A program made the position numbers and the translations under genes. From assembly GCA_025175895.1 (NCBI GenBank), contig CM045989.1, positions 131,019,272 to 131,083,271 of the forward strand: 64,000 bases of DNA, in the 5' to 3' direction. The stretch comes from Wurfbainia villosa. Its lineage: Eukaryota > Streptophyta > Magnoliopsida > Zingiberales > Zingiberaceae. Under the pieces are notes generated by a model. It saw only the letters and a program-made list of their open reading frames with translations. It did not search any database and had not been told where the DNA came from. This document shows, in pieces, positions 1 to 10,553 of this stretch (position 1 is the first letter of the stretch; every line of letters begins with the position of its first letter).

Positions 1-155
1 CCTATATATTATATGCATTGTGATTTTATGTTCCGGCCATGTTGGATGATCTATAGTGGGTCGTGTGGGCCTTGTATACAGGTTCCAATTGTCCGCAGTA
101 TAGGGGAGGTGCTATCCGATTTTCGTCGGACAAGTACCCCTCTCGGGACGTGACA
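1..155 (+). repeat. TE1 LTR 3' end (Ty3 Del/Tekay type), cut by window edge
   Basis: This is the last part of an LTR. It ends in TGACA just before a leader that carries a primer-binding site. Nearly the same sequence occurs inverted at 12116-12270, inside a full-length LTR copy. The lineage is inferred from the RT and RNase H downstream. The 5' part of this LTR lies outside the window. Confidence 0.8.
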
Positions 156-162
156 ATTTATT

Positions 163-174
163 TGGTATCAGAGC
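163..174 (+). other. TE1 primer-binding site (tRNA-iMet type)
   Basis: TGGTATCAGAGC is the classic plant retrotransposon site complementary to the initiator methionine tRNA 3' end. It lies 7 bases after the LTR end, which fixes the orientation as +. Confidence 0.9.
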
Positions 175-569
175 CAGGTTCCGAGTTCTTAAGGGTTTTT
201 GGAGTTCACCACGTTTGGCAGGTCAACTCGTGCATTTTCAGATTTTTTTTTTTTTTGGATTTTTGTTGATTTGGCGTTTCGGACATTTTGGAGTCATATT
301 TCGACAAGATCTTATTGGGGACTTGGCGACGACAGGACATCTCCAGATGGATAATAGGTGAAATTTTGATTTTCTATCTGTAGTGATACTTGGGTAATAA
401 TTTAGCAGATATGAAATGAGGTGGGCGTGTTCTCGTGCCGATGCGTGGTGTAGGACAGCCATGCAAGAGGACATTGAGATCTCTGGCGATGGAGTTGCCA
501 GAAAGGTCTACGAAGAATGAGCCTGTCGATCAGGGTCAGACTTCATATGGTGTCGTGGTGTAGTTGGTT
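175..569 (+). other. TE1 leader joined to protease; gag missing
   Basis: Only about 400 bases separate the primer site from the first protease-like sequence, whereas a Del/Tekay element should carry a gag of roughly a kilobase or more here. No zinc knuckle or capsid domain is readable in any frame. The inverted copy at 11701-12094 has the same short structure, so the deletion is shared by both copies. Confidence 0.7.
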
Positions 570-1433
570 ATCACATTCATTTATTTCTCGGGCATTCCTG
601 AGAGAGATTGGTAGACTACTCACCCTTAGGTCACAAAGATTGATGGTATCTCTGCCTCTGGGGATAAATTAGAAGTCACCTAGGAGGTTAGAGGATGTCC
701 ATTAATTTCGGCAGCATCATACTCCCGGTAGACTTGTTGGTTCTCGACATGATCGAATTCGACATCATACTTGGCATGGACAGGCTAACAGCGTATCATG
801 TCACTGTGGATTGCCAGATGAGGGTGGTTACATTCCATCCTCCTAACCAACCCTCGTGGGATTTTACTAGCACCAGAAACGATGGTACATCGACCGTTTC
901 TGTGATGCAGACTCGGAAGCTTTTATCACACAACTGTCAGAGTTTTCTATTGTCATTGATTAACGCCGAGGACTGAGGTGACTCTCAGATCTCGGACATT
1001 CCTATCGTCTGAGAGTACCTGGATGTCTTTCAAGAGAAGTTACTGGGCCTGCCTCCCAGAAGGCAAGTGGAGTTCACAATTGAGTTAATTTCGAGGACGA
1101 TGTCGGGATCGAAAGATCCTTATCGTATGGCCCTGAAAGAGTTGGACGAGCTAAAGGTTCAGCTTCAAGAGCTTTTGGATAAAGGTTTTATCCGCCCTAG
1201 CGTATCTCCCTGGGGTTCTCCGGTTTTCTTCGTAAAGAAGAAAGACGGTTCGATGAGATTATGCATCGACTACAAGCAGTTGAACGCTGTCACCATCAAG
1301 AATAAATATCCCCTGCCATGTATTAAGGACTTGTTTGATCAGCTCAGAGGTACGTCAGTGTACTCTAAGATTGATCTACGGTCCGGAGATCATCAGCTAA
1401 GGGTCAGAGATTTGGAAGTTCAGAAGACAACGT
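570..1433 (+). pseudogene. TE1 pol, part 1: protease and start of reverse transcriptase
   Basis: This is a decayed Ty3-type pol fragment. From about 575 the reading resembles the end of an aspartic protease. Positions 695-976 encode a clear protease C-terminal part with the IILGMD motif, a tail reading TAYHVTVDCQ, and then the linker to RT. Positions 1067-1433 encode the RT fingers, with WGSP, KKKDGSMRLCIDY and the palm start YSKIDLRSG. Frameshifts and a stop near 976 break the frame. The RT is cut at about 1433 by TE2 and resumes at 8530 with MTTEFLVMSFGLTNAP, which is the expected next stretch of a Del/Tekay RT. It is not functional. Confidence 0.85.
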
Positions 1434-3337
1434 TTGTCAGATTATTTTGGTCCTTAATATCACTGTTCTAATCCTCTTGTGTGTTTATTTATCGATTATT
1501 TACATGTTTTATGAGTTGGATATATTTTTGGACCTTATTGTAAATTCTCCTAATTTTTGGACTTATATGCAAATTTTACATCTTAATCGTAGGAGATCGA
1601 GATGAGCCAATGAATTAGACTCGAGTTAGATCAAATATGACTTCATCTAGGGCTAGAAGGATATTTTAAGCTTGATCAATCTGGACCATTCATCATGATC
1701 GAGGGCAATTTAATCAAGAGATCAGATCTGAGCAATATTGACCGTCCGATGAAAGCGACTTGATTCTGAGCCATCTACCTAAATCTGGAGAGATCCGGTC
1801 CATACATTTTGATCTGTACATCTGAACCCTTCATCCAGATTCGACCGATCATGATTATCCCTTCAGATGGATCAGATCCGTCCATCCAGAGTTGGAGTGA
1901 TTTCAGCCGTTGGATGCACAGCCCATTAATAGATTAATCAGATTCATTTAACACTAGATCTAATGGACGGCTGAGATCAGATGAGGCTTTGATCGGACGG
2001 CTCTGGAAAATCACTTAATGGCTCCTTCTTTGCGCAGAAACGGGAGCCGACATTCTTCTTCTCCGCGACAAGCACGTGACGCCCGATGTCTTGCCCACCG
2101 CCGCCGCGCTCTCCGCTTCCTCGCCGGTCGCCGGAGAGGGAAGGGGATCCCCTCTAATCTCCGGTGACATGTGACCATCCACCTCCTCTACCGCCGGCAG
2201 CCAACTTCTCCGCAGCCGGTTTCGACCATCTCCGCCCGATCTACAGTTTCGGCCAGCTCTGAGTTTCCACCTCCGATTGGAGGTGCCAATTCTAGCTCCG
2301 TCCAGCCATTTCCACATCTCCGACAGCAGCTCTAAGCTCTGTCGCCGCCCACAACACTTCCACCTTCACAGCAGCCCAGTTCCACCCCCGGTAGTAGCTC
2401 CACAGCACCGCCGGCAGTGTTTCCAGCACCTAAGGCCAGCACCTATTTTCCTGCAAGATTTCATTTTAATTGTTGGTTGTTTTGTTTGTGAATGCTTGTA
2501 GTCGAATTTAATCCTCCATGTTTAGATTACACGAACTTGGTTGAATTCGTTTAATGCTTACATCTTGCTTGATGAAATGTCTCTTTGGATAATTAGGTCG
2601 TAGTTAGTTAGGTTATATCTAATTTCATGCTTTACTTTAATTGTTCTTTTTACATCATGTTCATGCATTAAATTTCGTTGATGAATTGTTTATTTCATTT
2701 AGTTGTTAGTTAAATCTGTTCTTCCCTTGAGCCTTAGCAGCCATCTTCACCTTCCTTCCATCCATTTTCCTCCACGGATTCGAGGAGGAACTGCTTCATC
2801 GAGAGATTTCGGCGACGTCCTCCATCTCCACAACATCCACCTTCTCTTTCGGATTCGAGGAGTCCGCCTCGACGACACTTCTTCGAGCTCCACCGGATCC
2901 GCGAGAGTTCGGAGCATCCATCAAACTACTGGATTCAGGAGTTTGTATCATCTCACATCCACCGCCGTTTGCGGAGTCTCGATCGAGCTTCGTTGGACTT
3001 AGCCAGAGGAACTTGTTCATTCACCGGGTCTATCTTGGGTTAATCAGATTAGTTTATCTTCCAGTTTTATTGTTTTAATTCCTGCATTGTTTGATTTTGT
3101 TTTTGCATATTAGTTTAGAGTTTTAATTACCTTGCAACCGTAGATTAGAGCATCAAAATCCAAACCCCCATCTTCATTAGAAAACTCAAAGCAATAATTA
3201 GAAATCCTAAGTTTACTATTCTATCGATTACACTCGTTGGGAAATGATTCGGGCCATTCACTATACTATATTAGTGTAGTTAAGGGGTTCGATAATTAAT
3301 TTGAAATGGTACCACGACACAAATACCGTGCACATCA
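1434..3337 (+). repeat. TE2 5' LTR
   Basis: It matches 6630-8529 along its whole length by eye, with scattered substitutions and an 18-20 base stretch near 1618 that is absent from the 3' copy. It ends in CACATCA. Its start lacks the TGATAACTACTATT found in the 3' LTR. A GC-rich block lies at about 2000-2450 and a T-rich stretch at 2460-2760. Short ORFs read across the GC-rich block but match nothing I recognise. Confidence 0.88.
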
Positions 3338-3342
3338 AATTT

Positions 3343-3360
3343 TGGCACAATTGTTGGGGA
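3343..3360 (+). other. TE2 primer-binding site, tRNA-Asp type, diverged
   Basis: TGGCACAATTGTTGGGGA sits six bases after the LTR end. It is a mutated form of TGGCGCCGTTGCCGGGGA, the complement of the tRNA-Asp 3' end used by Athila and Tat elements. A better preserved copy lies at 47905-47926. Confidence 0.75.
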
Positions 3361-3550
3361 GTGTAATGATGCTTGGTAGACTTAGGATTGTTTGTCCATC
3401 TTTCTAAAAAAAAATTCAAAATTCAAAACTTTTATTGAGGGCTTAATTCTTTTAGGTCTTGTATATCCATGTTTTATATTTTGTTTGCTTCCTGTATCTT
3501 TTGATATTGTTTGTTAATGTTTCAGGAAAGAACAGGAAATTTCTTTAAAC

Positions 3551-5251
3551 ATGGATCCCTATTATCAGAGATTAGGAGGCTTTCATCAGGCTTATGATTC
3601 AGGGATTAACAGAACCGTCAGCGAACTCACTGCACCAGATATTGCTTGCCAATCTTTTTGCATTCAGTTTCCTAAATTAAATATGGATGTTGAACTTTTT
3701 GAAATTGTACATTTGCTTCCGAAATTCCATGGTTATGCTAGTGAAGATCCAATTAGGCACTTGCAAGAATTTTATATGGTATGCTCAGCAATGAAGCCAC
3801 GGGGTATATCAATGGAGGATATTATGCTCAAAGTATTTCTATTCTCTTTATCAGACAGGGCAAAAGATTGGATCTATTATCTTCTTCCTAGCTCTATTAC
3901 ATGTTGGAGTGAAATGAAGGAAGTCTTTTTGAAAAAGTTTTTCCCTGCATCCAAGACCAAAGAAATTCGGAAGAGCATTTGTGGTATTCAGCAAATGATA
4001 GGAGAGACTCTATATGAGTATTGAGAGAGATTCAAAAGATTGTGTGCTAGTTGCCCCCATCACCAAATTAGTGATCACATACTCATCCTGCACTTCTATG
4101 ATGGATTATTTCCTATGGACAGGTGTATGCTTGATGTAGCTGGTGGAGGGGCCTTAGTCAACAAGACTCTTGCTCAGGCTAGAGAACTTATTGAGGTCGT
4201 GGCTGCGAATTCACAACATTCTTATCAGCCTCCACCAACATTTCAGAGGTTGGCTCCTGAGTTCCAGAATATCCCAATGCTTAATAGCCCACAACAACCC
4301 CAGCAGATGCAAGCACAAGGATTTATTCAGCCTTCGTCAGAGACCATTTCTCTGGATATCGATGCGCTAGAGGAGATGGATTGTGGAGTATGTGATAGCC
4401 AAGTTTATGATTCTGCTACTCTACAGGACTCCGATATTTCTATGTGCTACGGTAGTAAAGCTGTGGATGTTATTGTTGATAAGAGTACAGATATTATTGT
4501 AGATGATACTGTTCCTCTTGCTTGTGGTATTATTGGTGTTGTACATGATATTTCAGATGTAACAGATATTGTTACTTATATTGAGGTTGATGATGTTATA
4601 AAGGAGACAGCGTCTGCAGAATTGTTATGTTCAAATGTGCAACTACATGATAAGTCTGACCAGAATTGCTTGGAAGATATCAAGATGATTTCTATAGGAG
4701 TGATGGATAGCTAGAGAGCCCCAGACTGGACACTCCTATTACAGCCTAAGCCTCCCATATTTCTGCTGAACAAGGACCCAACACCAAATATATCAGTCCA
4801 GCTTCTAGACTGGTTGCTCCAAATAAATCGTCTTCGATTGCCTGAGATAGCCTTTGAAAAGACGATAGTGAAAGGAGTGAAATTCATCTTAGCTCTTATT
4901 GTTCTACTTCTGGGTTGGATTTTACACTGGAATTATTCTCATCCACCTAGAAGAACCTTCACGAAGATGATGATGGAGGGAGCTAGACTTTACGATATAA
5001 ACCACATGAAGAAGACGCTCACTTCCACTCGATCCACTCCACTCCCAGCTTGGCTACTACTCCTAAACCGCCTCCAACGGCCAGGATCCCAGGGGAGTTC
5101 ATTCCTTTTCTTATCTTCTTTTCTTTTCCTTTGTATATACATTTCTTTTACTTCATTTGTTTTTATTTTAGTTGTTATCTTTTGGTTGTTGAGTTTTTAT
5201 TTTGTCAGTTTTTTAAATAAATTTTCTATGCATTCCTTTATATCTTCTTAG
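3551..5251 (+). pseudogene. TE2 gag, one frame with two nonsense codons
   Basis: A single frame runs 567 codons with stops only at 4022-4024 (TGA) and 4712-4714 (TAG). Residues about 50-240 match the Athila/Tat Retrotrans_gag domain, with FHGYASEDPIRHLQEF, an AKDWIYYLLPSSIT stretch and VFLKKFFPASKT before the first stop, and CPHHQISDHILILHFYDG after it. Gln/Pro-rich and acidic segments follow. The context at both stops suggests lost Trp codons: family members read ERF after a Trp at the first, and TE8 has an intact Trp at the position matching the second. Beyond 4715 the frame continues into a segment shared with TE8 (PLPAW, then LN and PG) and a very hydrophobic tail. No zinc knuckle, protease or polymerase follows. 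The start is the first Met after a 210-base leader. Confidence 0.8.
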
Positions 5252-6615
5252 AAGTCATGAAAGCTAGTTAAATTTGATTGTCGAGTTTCAGAGATTTATT
5301 GACTTGAATGGATTATTTGATTGCATGTGGTTATTACTTAGTGATGGATTTTGTGTCAATAGACTGAGTTGATTATTTTTTGTTTACCTAGTGAGGATTG
5401 AGCCTATTTTTATTGCTTGTGTGTGGTGCACTTGTGTTCATTGTAACTCTAGAACTTGCTTTGATTCTTTCGAGACCACGCAACAATAGGGTTGTATGAT
5501 TATTATGAAGGCAATCACATTTATTTTCCTTCACTTCTTTTATCATCACATGCTTATTGAATAACATTCTAGTCATTCATCCTTACATTTTTTCTTTCCT
5601 TCTATTACATTCTTCTCCATTTCTATTTCTGGATGTGGAATACTTGGATGATCCATGATGAGTTTTTGCCCGAGATGGACAAAAGTTTAAGTGGGGGGGA
5701 GAGAGTAACTCAGGGAAATTTAGTGTTAGCATAGGCAAGTTATGCTTGATCACCATGAGTTAGCTATGCTCTTTATCTTTTTAGCTGAGCTTGATGTTGG
5801 AGTATAGGGAAGTGCACTACATGTTGAAAAAAAAAGTTGAAAAAAAAGTTTGAAAAAAAAGCTGAAAAAAAGTTGAAAAAAAAATAAATTGGGTGCCCAT
5901 GAAATAAAAAAAAAGTATTGTGAAAATTTTGACATGTAGTGTCATTCATTTTTTTTTATTTATGTGTGATAGTATTTTTGTTAACGACATTCCTTGTTGC
6001 AGTTATTTAGAGATTTATTGTATATCATGAGTAGATTTGTATTGAAGAATATGATAAGGGTTGTTTACATATTTATTGGGTTGGAAGAAAACTTTTGGGG
6101 CATTATTTTTTTTTTTGTACTCATCTATGTAGCATTCCAGTATTTCCATATCTTCTCCTTGCATTTCTTTAGCTATTTCATTTCTTATCTTTCTTTCATT
6201 TCATACATATTATCATTTTTCTTATATTCATGTTTCCCTTACATTCTTAATAAGCCTTCAGTGATTGTGCATTCTTATGTGTACATAGTGGTGAAGGTAG
6301 AAGAAAAGCAAGCATATGGTAGTTCATAAACCATGAGTAGCTTGAGTGAACTCCATTATTACATGCTTATGAGAGTGAGAGAAATCACCACTTCCCTTGT
6401 GAGGCTTAGTAATTATCAGTCTATTCATAATGGATTGAAGTTACCTTGTTTGTTAACCTATGCAAGCTTTGAATCCATAATTGCTTGAGTCTTTGAGATT
6501 TGACAATCCTAGGTAACTTTCTTTCATGATTTTCTATATATGATTGGGAATTGCTAGGGAAATATATCTTCAGTTTGTTTTTAGTTTTCTTTACTTGCTC
6601 GGGACGTGCAAGAAT
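5252..6615 (+). other. TE2 3' noncoding region with A-rich blocks
   Basis: No credible gene is present. The stretch is AT-rich. Positions 5823-5890 hold repeated AAAAAAGTTG-like units, and the same units recur on the other strand in TE8 near 38155-38225. The short ORFs here are low-complexity readings of T-rich DNA. Confidence 0.7.
5689..5705 (+). promoter_or_regulatory. TE2 internal (central-type) polypurine tract
   Basis: The tract AAGTGGGGGGGAGAGAG lies 0.9 kb before the 3' LTR and resembles the terminal polypurine tract. TE8 has the matching tract on the minus strand near 38345-38362. A role in plus-strand priming is an inference from position and conservation. Confidence 0.5.
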
Positions 6616-6629
6616 AAGTGTGGGGGAAT
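6616..6629 (+). promoter_or_regulatory. TE2 3' polypurine tract
   Basis: AAGTGTGGGGGAAT lies directly before the 3' LTR start TGATAAC. This is the expected plus-strand primer position. Confidence 0.8.
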
Positions 6630-8529
6630 TGATAACTACTATTTTGTCAAGTTATTTTGGTCCTTAATATCACTGTTTTAATCCTCTTGTGTGTTTATTT
6701 ATCGATTATTTACATGTTTTATGAGTTGGATATATGTTTAGACCTTATTGTAAATTCTCCTAATTTTTGAACTTATATGCAAATTTTACATCTTAATCGT
6801 AGGAGATCGAGATGAGCCAATAAATATGGCTTCATCTAGGGCTAGAAGGATATTTTAAGCTGGATTAATCTGGACCATTCATCATGATCGAGGGCAATTT
6901 AATCAAGAGATCATATCTGAGCGATATGGACCGTTTGATGAAAGCGGCTTGATTCTGAGCCATCTACCCAAATCTGGAGAGATCCGGTCCATAAATTTTG
7001 ATCTGTACATCTGAGCCCTTCATCCAGATTTGACCGATCGTGATTATCCCTTCAGATGGATCAGATCTGTCCATCCAGAGTTGGAGTGATTTCAGCCGTT
7101 GGATGCACAGCCCATTAATGGATTAATCAGATTCATTTAACACTAGCTCTAATGGACGGTTGAGATCAGATGAGGCTTTGATCGGACGGCTGTGGAAAAT
7201 CACTTAATGGGTCCTTCATTGCGCAGAAACGGGAGCCGACATTCTTCTTCTCCACGACAAGCACGCGACGCCCGACGCCTTGCCCAGCGCCGCTGCGCTC
7301 TCCGCTTCCTCGCCGGTCGCCGGAGAGGGAAGGGGATCCCCTCCAATATTCGGTGACCGATGCCCATCCACCTCCTCTACCGTCGGCAGCCAGCTTCTCC
7401 ACAGTCGATTTCGACCATCTCCGCCCGATCCACAGTTCCGGCCAGCTCTGAGTTTCCACCTCCGATTGGAGGTGCCAATTCAAGCTCCGGCCAGCCATTT
7501 CCACAGCTCCGGTAGCAGCTCTGAGTTCTGTCACCGCCCACAACACTTCCACCTTCACAGCAGCCCAGTTCCACCCCCGGCAGCAGCTCCACAGCACCGC
7601 CGGCAGTTTTTCCAGCACCTCCGGCCATCACCTATTTTCCTGCAAGATTTTGTTTTAATTGTTGGTTGTTTTGTTTGTGAATGCTTGTAGTCGAATTTAA
7701 TCCTCCCTGTTTAGATTGCACGAACTTGGTTGAATTCGTTTAATGCTTACATCTTGTTTGATGAAATATCTCTTTGGATAATTAGGTCGTAGTCAGTTAG
7801 GTTAGATCTAATTTCATGCTTTACTTTAATTGTTCTTTTTACATCATGTTCATGCATTAAATTTCATTGATGAATTGTTTATTTCATTTAGTTGTTAGTT
7901 AAATCTGTTCTTCCCTTGAGCCTTAGCAGCCATCTTCACCTTTTTTCTATCTATTTTCCTCCACGGATTCAAGGAGGAACTGCTTCATTGAGAGATTTCG
8001 GCAACGTCCTCCATCTCCACAGCATCCACCTTCTCTTTCGGATTCAAGGAGGAGTCCGCCTCGATGACACTTCTTCGAGCTCAATCGGATCCACGAGAGT
8101 TTGGAGCATCCATCAAACTACTGGATTCAGGAGTTTGTATCATCTCACATCCACCGCCGTTTGCGGAGTCTCGATCGAGCTTCGTTGGACTTAGTCAGAG
8201 GAACTTTTTCATTCACCGAGCCTATCTTGGGTTGATCAGATTAGTTTATCTTCCAGTTTTATTGCTTTAATTCCTGCATTGTTTGATTTTGTTTTTGCAT
8301 GTTAGTTTAGAGTTTTAATTACCTTGCAACCATAGGTTAGAGCATCAAAATCCAAACCCCTATCTTCATTAGAAAACTCAAAGCAATAATTAGAAATCCT
8401 AAATTTACTATTCTGTCGATTACACTCGTTGGGAAACGATCTGGGCCATTCACTATGCTATATTAGTGTAGTTAGGAGGTTCGGTAATTAATTTGAAACG
8501 GTACCACAACATAAATACCGTGCACATCA
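6630..8529 (+). repeat. TE2 3' LTR
   Basis: It starts TGATAACTAC after the polypurine tract and ends TGCACATCA. It is collinear with 1434-3337. TE1 RT coding sequence resumes at the next base. Confidence 0.9.
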
Positions 8530-9403
8530 TATGACCACTGAGTTTTTGGTAATGTCATTTGGGCTTACCAATGCTCCCGTAGTATTCATGGACTTGATGA
8601 ACCGTGAATTTATGGATTTTCTAGATCGGTTCGTCATTGTCTTTATTGACGACATTCTGATCTATTCTTGTTCCGAAGAGGAACACGCGCAACATCTTCG
8701 CATTGTCTTGGATAGGCTTCGACAGAAGCAACTATATGCGAAGTTCAGTAAATGCATGTTCTGGTTACCCTCAGTCGGTTTTCTGGGACACGTGGTTTCT
8801 AGCAAAGGCATTTCAGTTGACCCCCCAGAAGATCGAGGTTGTCACCAGTTTGGAGCAGCCAAAATCGGTTTAGGAGGTTTGCAGTTTCTTGGGTTTAGCC
8901 GGATATTTCAGATGATTTGTTGAGGGTTTTTCAAGCATTTCTATGTCATTGACACGCCTTACCAGGAAGGGCGTGAAGTTCACATGGTCAGAGGCCTACA
9001 AGACCAGCTTTCAGGAGTTGAAGGAGAGACTGGTGTCAGCACCGATTCTGGTATTGCCATTAGGGGACGACGATTTCTTCCTTTATACCGATGCGTCTCT
9101 CCAGGGTTTAGGTGCAATATTGATGCAACACGGCAGGGTGGTCTCTTATGCTTCTCGCTAGTTGAAGGAGCATGAGAAAAAAAAACTACCAAGTACATGA
9201 TCTAGAGTTAACTGCTATTATCTTTGCCTTGAAGATTTGGAGGCATCGTATCATCTGCATGGTATTACATTTGAGATTCTCACTGATCATGAGAGTCTCA
9301 AATATCTATTTACGCAGAAGGAACTTAATCTTCGACAGGGGAGATGGATAGAGTTTCTGAAGGATTAGGACTGTACCATTAGCTACCACCGAAGGGAACC
9401 TAG
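8530..9403 (+). pseudogene. TE1 pol, part 2: RT palm/thumb and RNase H start
   Basis: This is the continuation of the RT split by TE2. The catalytic FIDD motif (the FVDD/YVDD equivalent) is at about 8642-8653, followed by HLRIVLDRLRQ and the GFLGHVVSSKGI segment. The RNase H starts near 8943: FTWSEAYKTSFQELKERL, then the LYTDAS motif that carries a catalytic Asp, then VVSYASR. The frame is broken near 8825-8925, at a TAG near 9160 and in an A-run near 9177. RNase H readings such as LTDHESLKYLFTQKEL continue to about 9400, where an unrelated insertion cuts in. It is not functional. Confidence 0.85.
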
Positions 9404-10322
9404 ATTATTGAGATAAATGCTTGGAAGGTATTGGTTCTTTAACTCTCAAAATTTTAGTGCATGGTGATATGATTACGTTGCTTACGTGGTTTATAGTGTA
9501 TTTGCACTTGATGCTCTAATTAGTATTGTCTTGACTTCGTACTGGCATGACTCCTTTAGTTATACCTTAATTAATTTCAGTCATTGATTTCTATTAGTAT
9601 GTTTTTGCTGTTATTATTGGACATCATGGTTAAATGCTTATTTGGTTATGTATCATCACGATTGATACCATGATTGAGACTAGTAGATAGTATAATTTAG
9701 ATGAGGTCATGCCGTAGGAGCGGATCTCAGGAATGGAACAACATTATTGGAACCCTAGGCGTAATAACCTCGACTTACTTATTGGTAGATCAATGATCTT
9801 TATCGACTTTGATAGACGTTCTATGCTAGATGTATTGGATAACCTTAGGCTTAATGCCCTAGGATAATCGACTACCCACGAGAACTATTTGTGGTAGCAT
9901 ATTGTTGCGTACAGTCAATAACTAGATAGTTATACACTCTGACTACCCACGAGACCTATTTGTGGTAGCATGTTGTTGCGTGCAGTAGATAACTAGATAG
10001 TTATACACTCTGATTGCCCACAAGACCTATTCATGGTAGCATATTGTTGCATGCAGTAGATAACTAGATAGTTATACACTCTAACTGTTCACGAGACCAG
10101 TTCGTGGTAGCATATTATTGCATGCAGTTGATAACTAGATAGTTATACACTCTGACTGCCCACAAGACATATTCATGGTAGCATGTTGTAGCATGCATGA
10201 TTGAATTGGTAGAAATGATATAATTTAGACTTAACCGTCTCGACGTGTTTATGAGTAGATTTATGATCTTATCGGCCTTGATAAGCGTTCATGTTAGAAG
10301 GGTTGGAACCCTAGACTTAACC
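9404..10322 (+). mobile_element. Unclassified 0.92 kb insertion in TE1 RNase H
   Basis: TE1 RNase H reads to about 9400 and resumes at about 10323 (VADALSRKS). The sequence on both sides is similar, CCACCGAAGGGAA on the left and CCACCCGAGGGAA on the right, which looks like a diverged target duplication of about 9-13 bases. I find no clear terminal inverted repeats, no TG...CA ends and no coding sequence. It holds the 71-bp array. A block at about 9770-9850 recurs at about 10225-10310 (TAGATC or TAGATT, then ATGATCT, then a GA-rich Tyr-like run). A Mutator-type non-autonomous element is possible because of the long duplication, but this is unproven. Strand is arbitrary. Confidence 0.6.
9870..10200. 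repeat. Tandem array, 71-bp unit, about 4.6 copies
   Basis: Units start at 9870, 9941, 10012, 10083 and 10154; the last is partial. Each begins GACTACCCACGAGA or a close variant and ends AGTTATACACTCT. The period is exactly 71 bases for four units, and the copies differ by a handful of transitions. Confidence 0.92.
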
Positions 10323-10553
10323 ACCCGAGGGAAAGCCAATGGGGTTGCCGATGCACTTAGCCGGAAGTCCCGAGGGACTTTAGCTTGCTACCGAGTTTTA
10401 GTCACGGATTTGATTCAGAGTTTCTCTGAGTTGGGCCTTGAGGAGCAAGGACCGATAGAGCAGGGCATTCTTGCTACCATGGTTGCTTAGTCATCTATTA
10501 GGACGAGAGTCCGAGAGGCTCAGGCCGGTGATCAACACTTACAGTTCATTGGT
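10323..10553 (+). pseudogene. TE1 pol, part 3: end of RNase H and linker to integrase
   Basis: The frame reads VADALSRKS, the usual end of the Del/Tekay RNase H, then the linker with LQSFSELGL-like residues, a TAG near 10488, and a DQHLQF stretch that normally precedes the integrase zinc finger. The sequence then switches abruptly to the opposite-strand copy at about 10554. No integrase follows. Confidence 0.75.

Larger units (their letters stand above)
1434..8529 (+). mobile_element. TE2: gag-only LTR retrotransposon (Athila/Tat-like, TR-GAG type)
   Basis: The element has two LTRs of about 1.9 kb (1434-3337 and 6630-8529) around a 3.3 kb interior with a Retrotrans_gag-type ORF and no protease, RT, RNase H or integrase. 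The primer site resembles the tRNA-Asp type used by Athila and Tat. It interrupts the TE1 RT: TE1 coding sequence stops at 1433 and resumes at 8530. The base run TATGA follows the 3' LTR and would be one target-site copy. The other copy and the first dozen or so LTR bases are missing at the left end. It must rely on proteins from an autonomous relative. TE8 is a second, rearranged member of the family. Confidence 0.88.

Noticed and set aside
7280..7690. Proline/serine-rich ORFs in GC-rich DNA (also 2015-2501, 36583-36970, 47899-48286)
   Set aside because: They lie inside TE2/TE8 LTRs, occur on both strands, and are not conserved in frame between the two LTRs. They look like U3/R composition, not genes.
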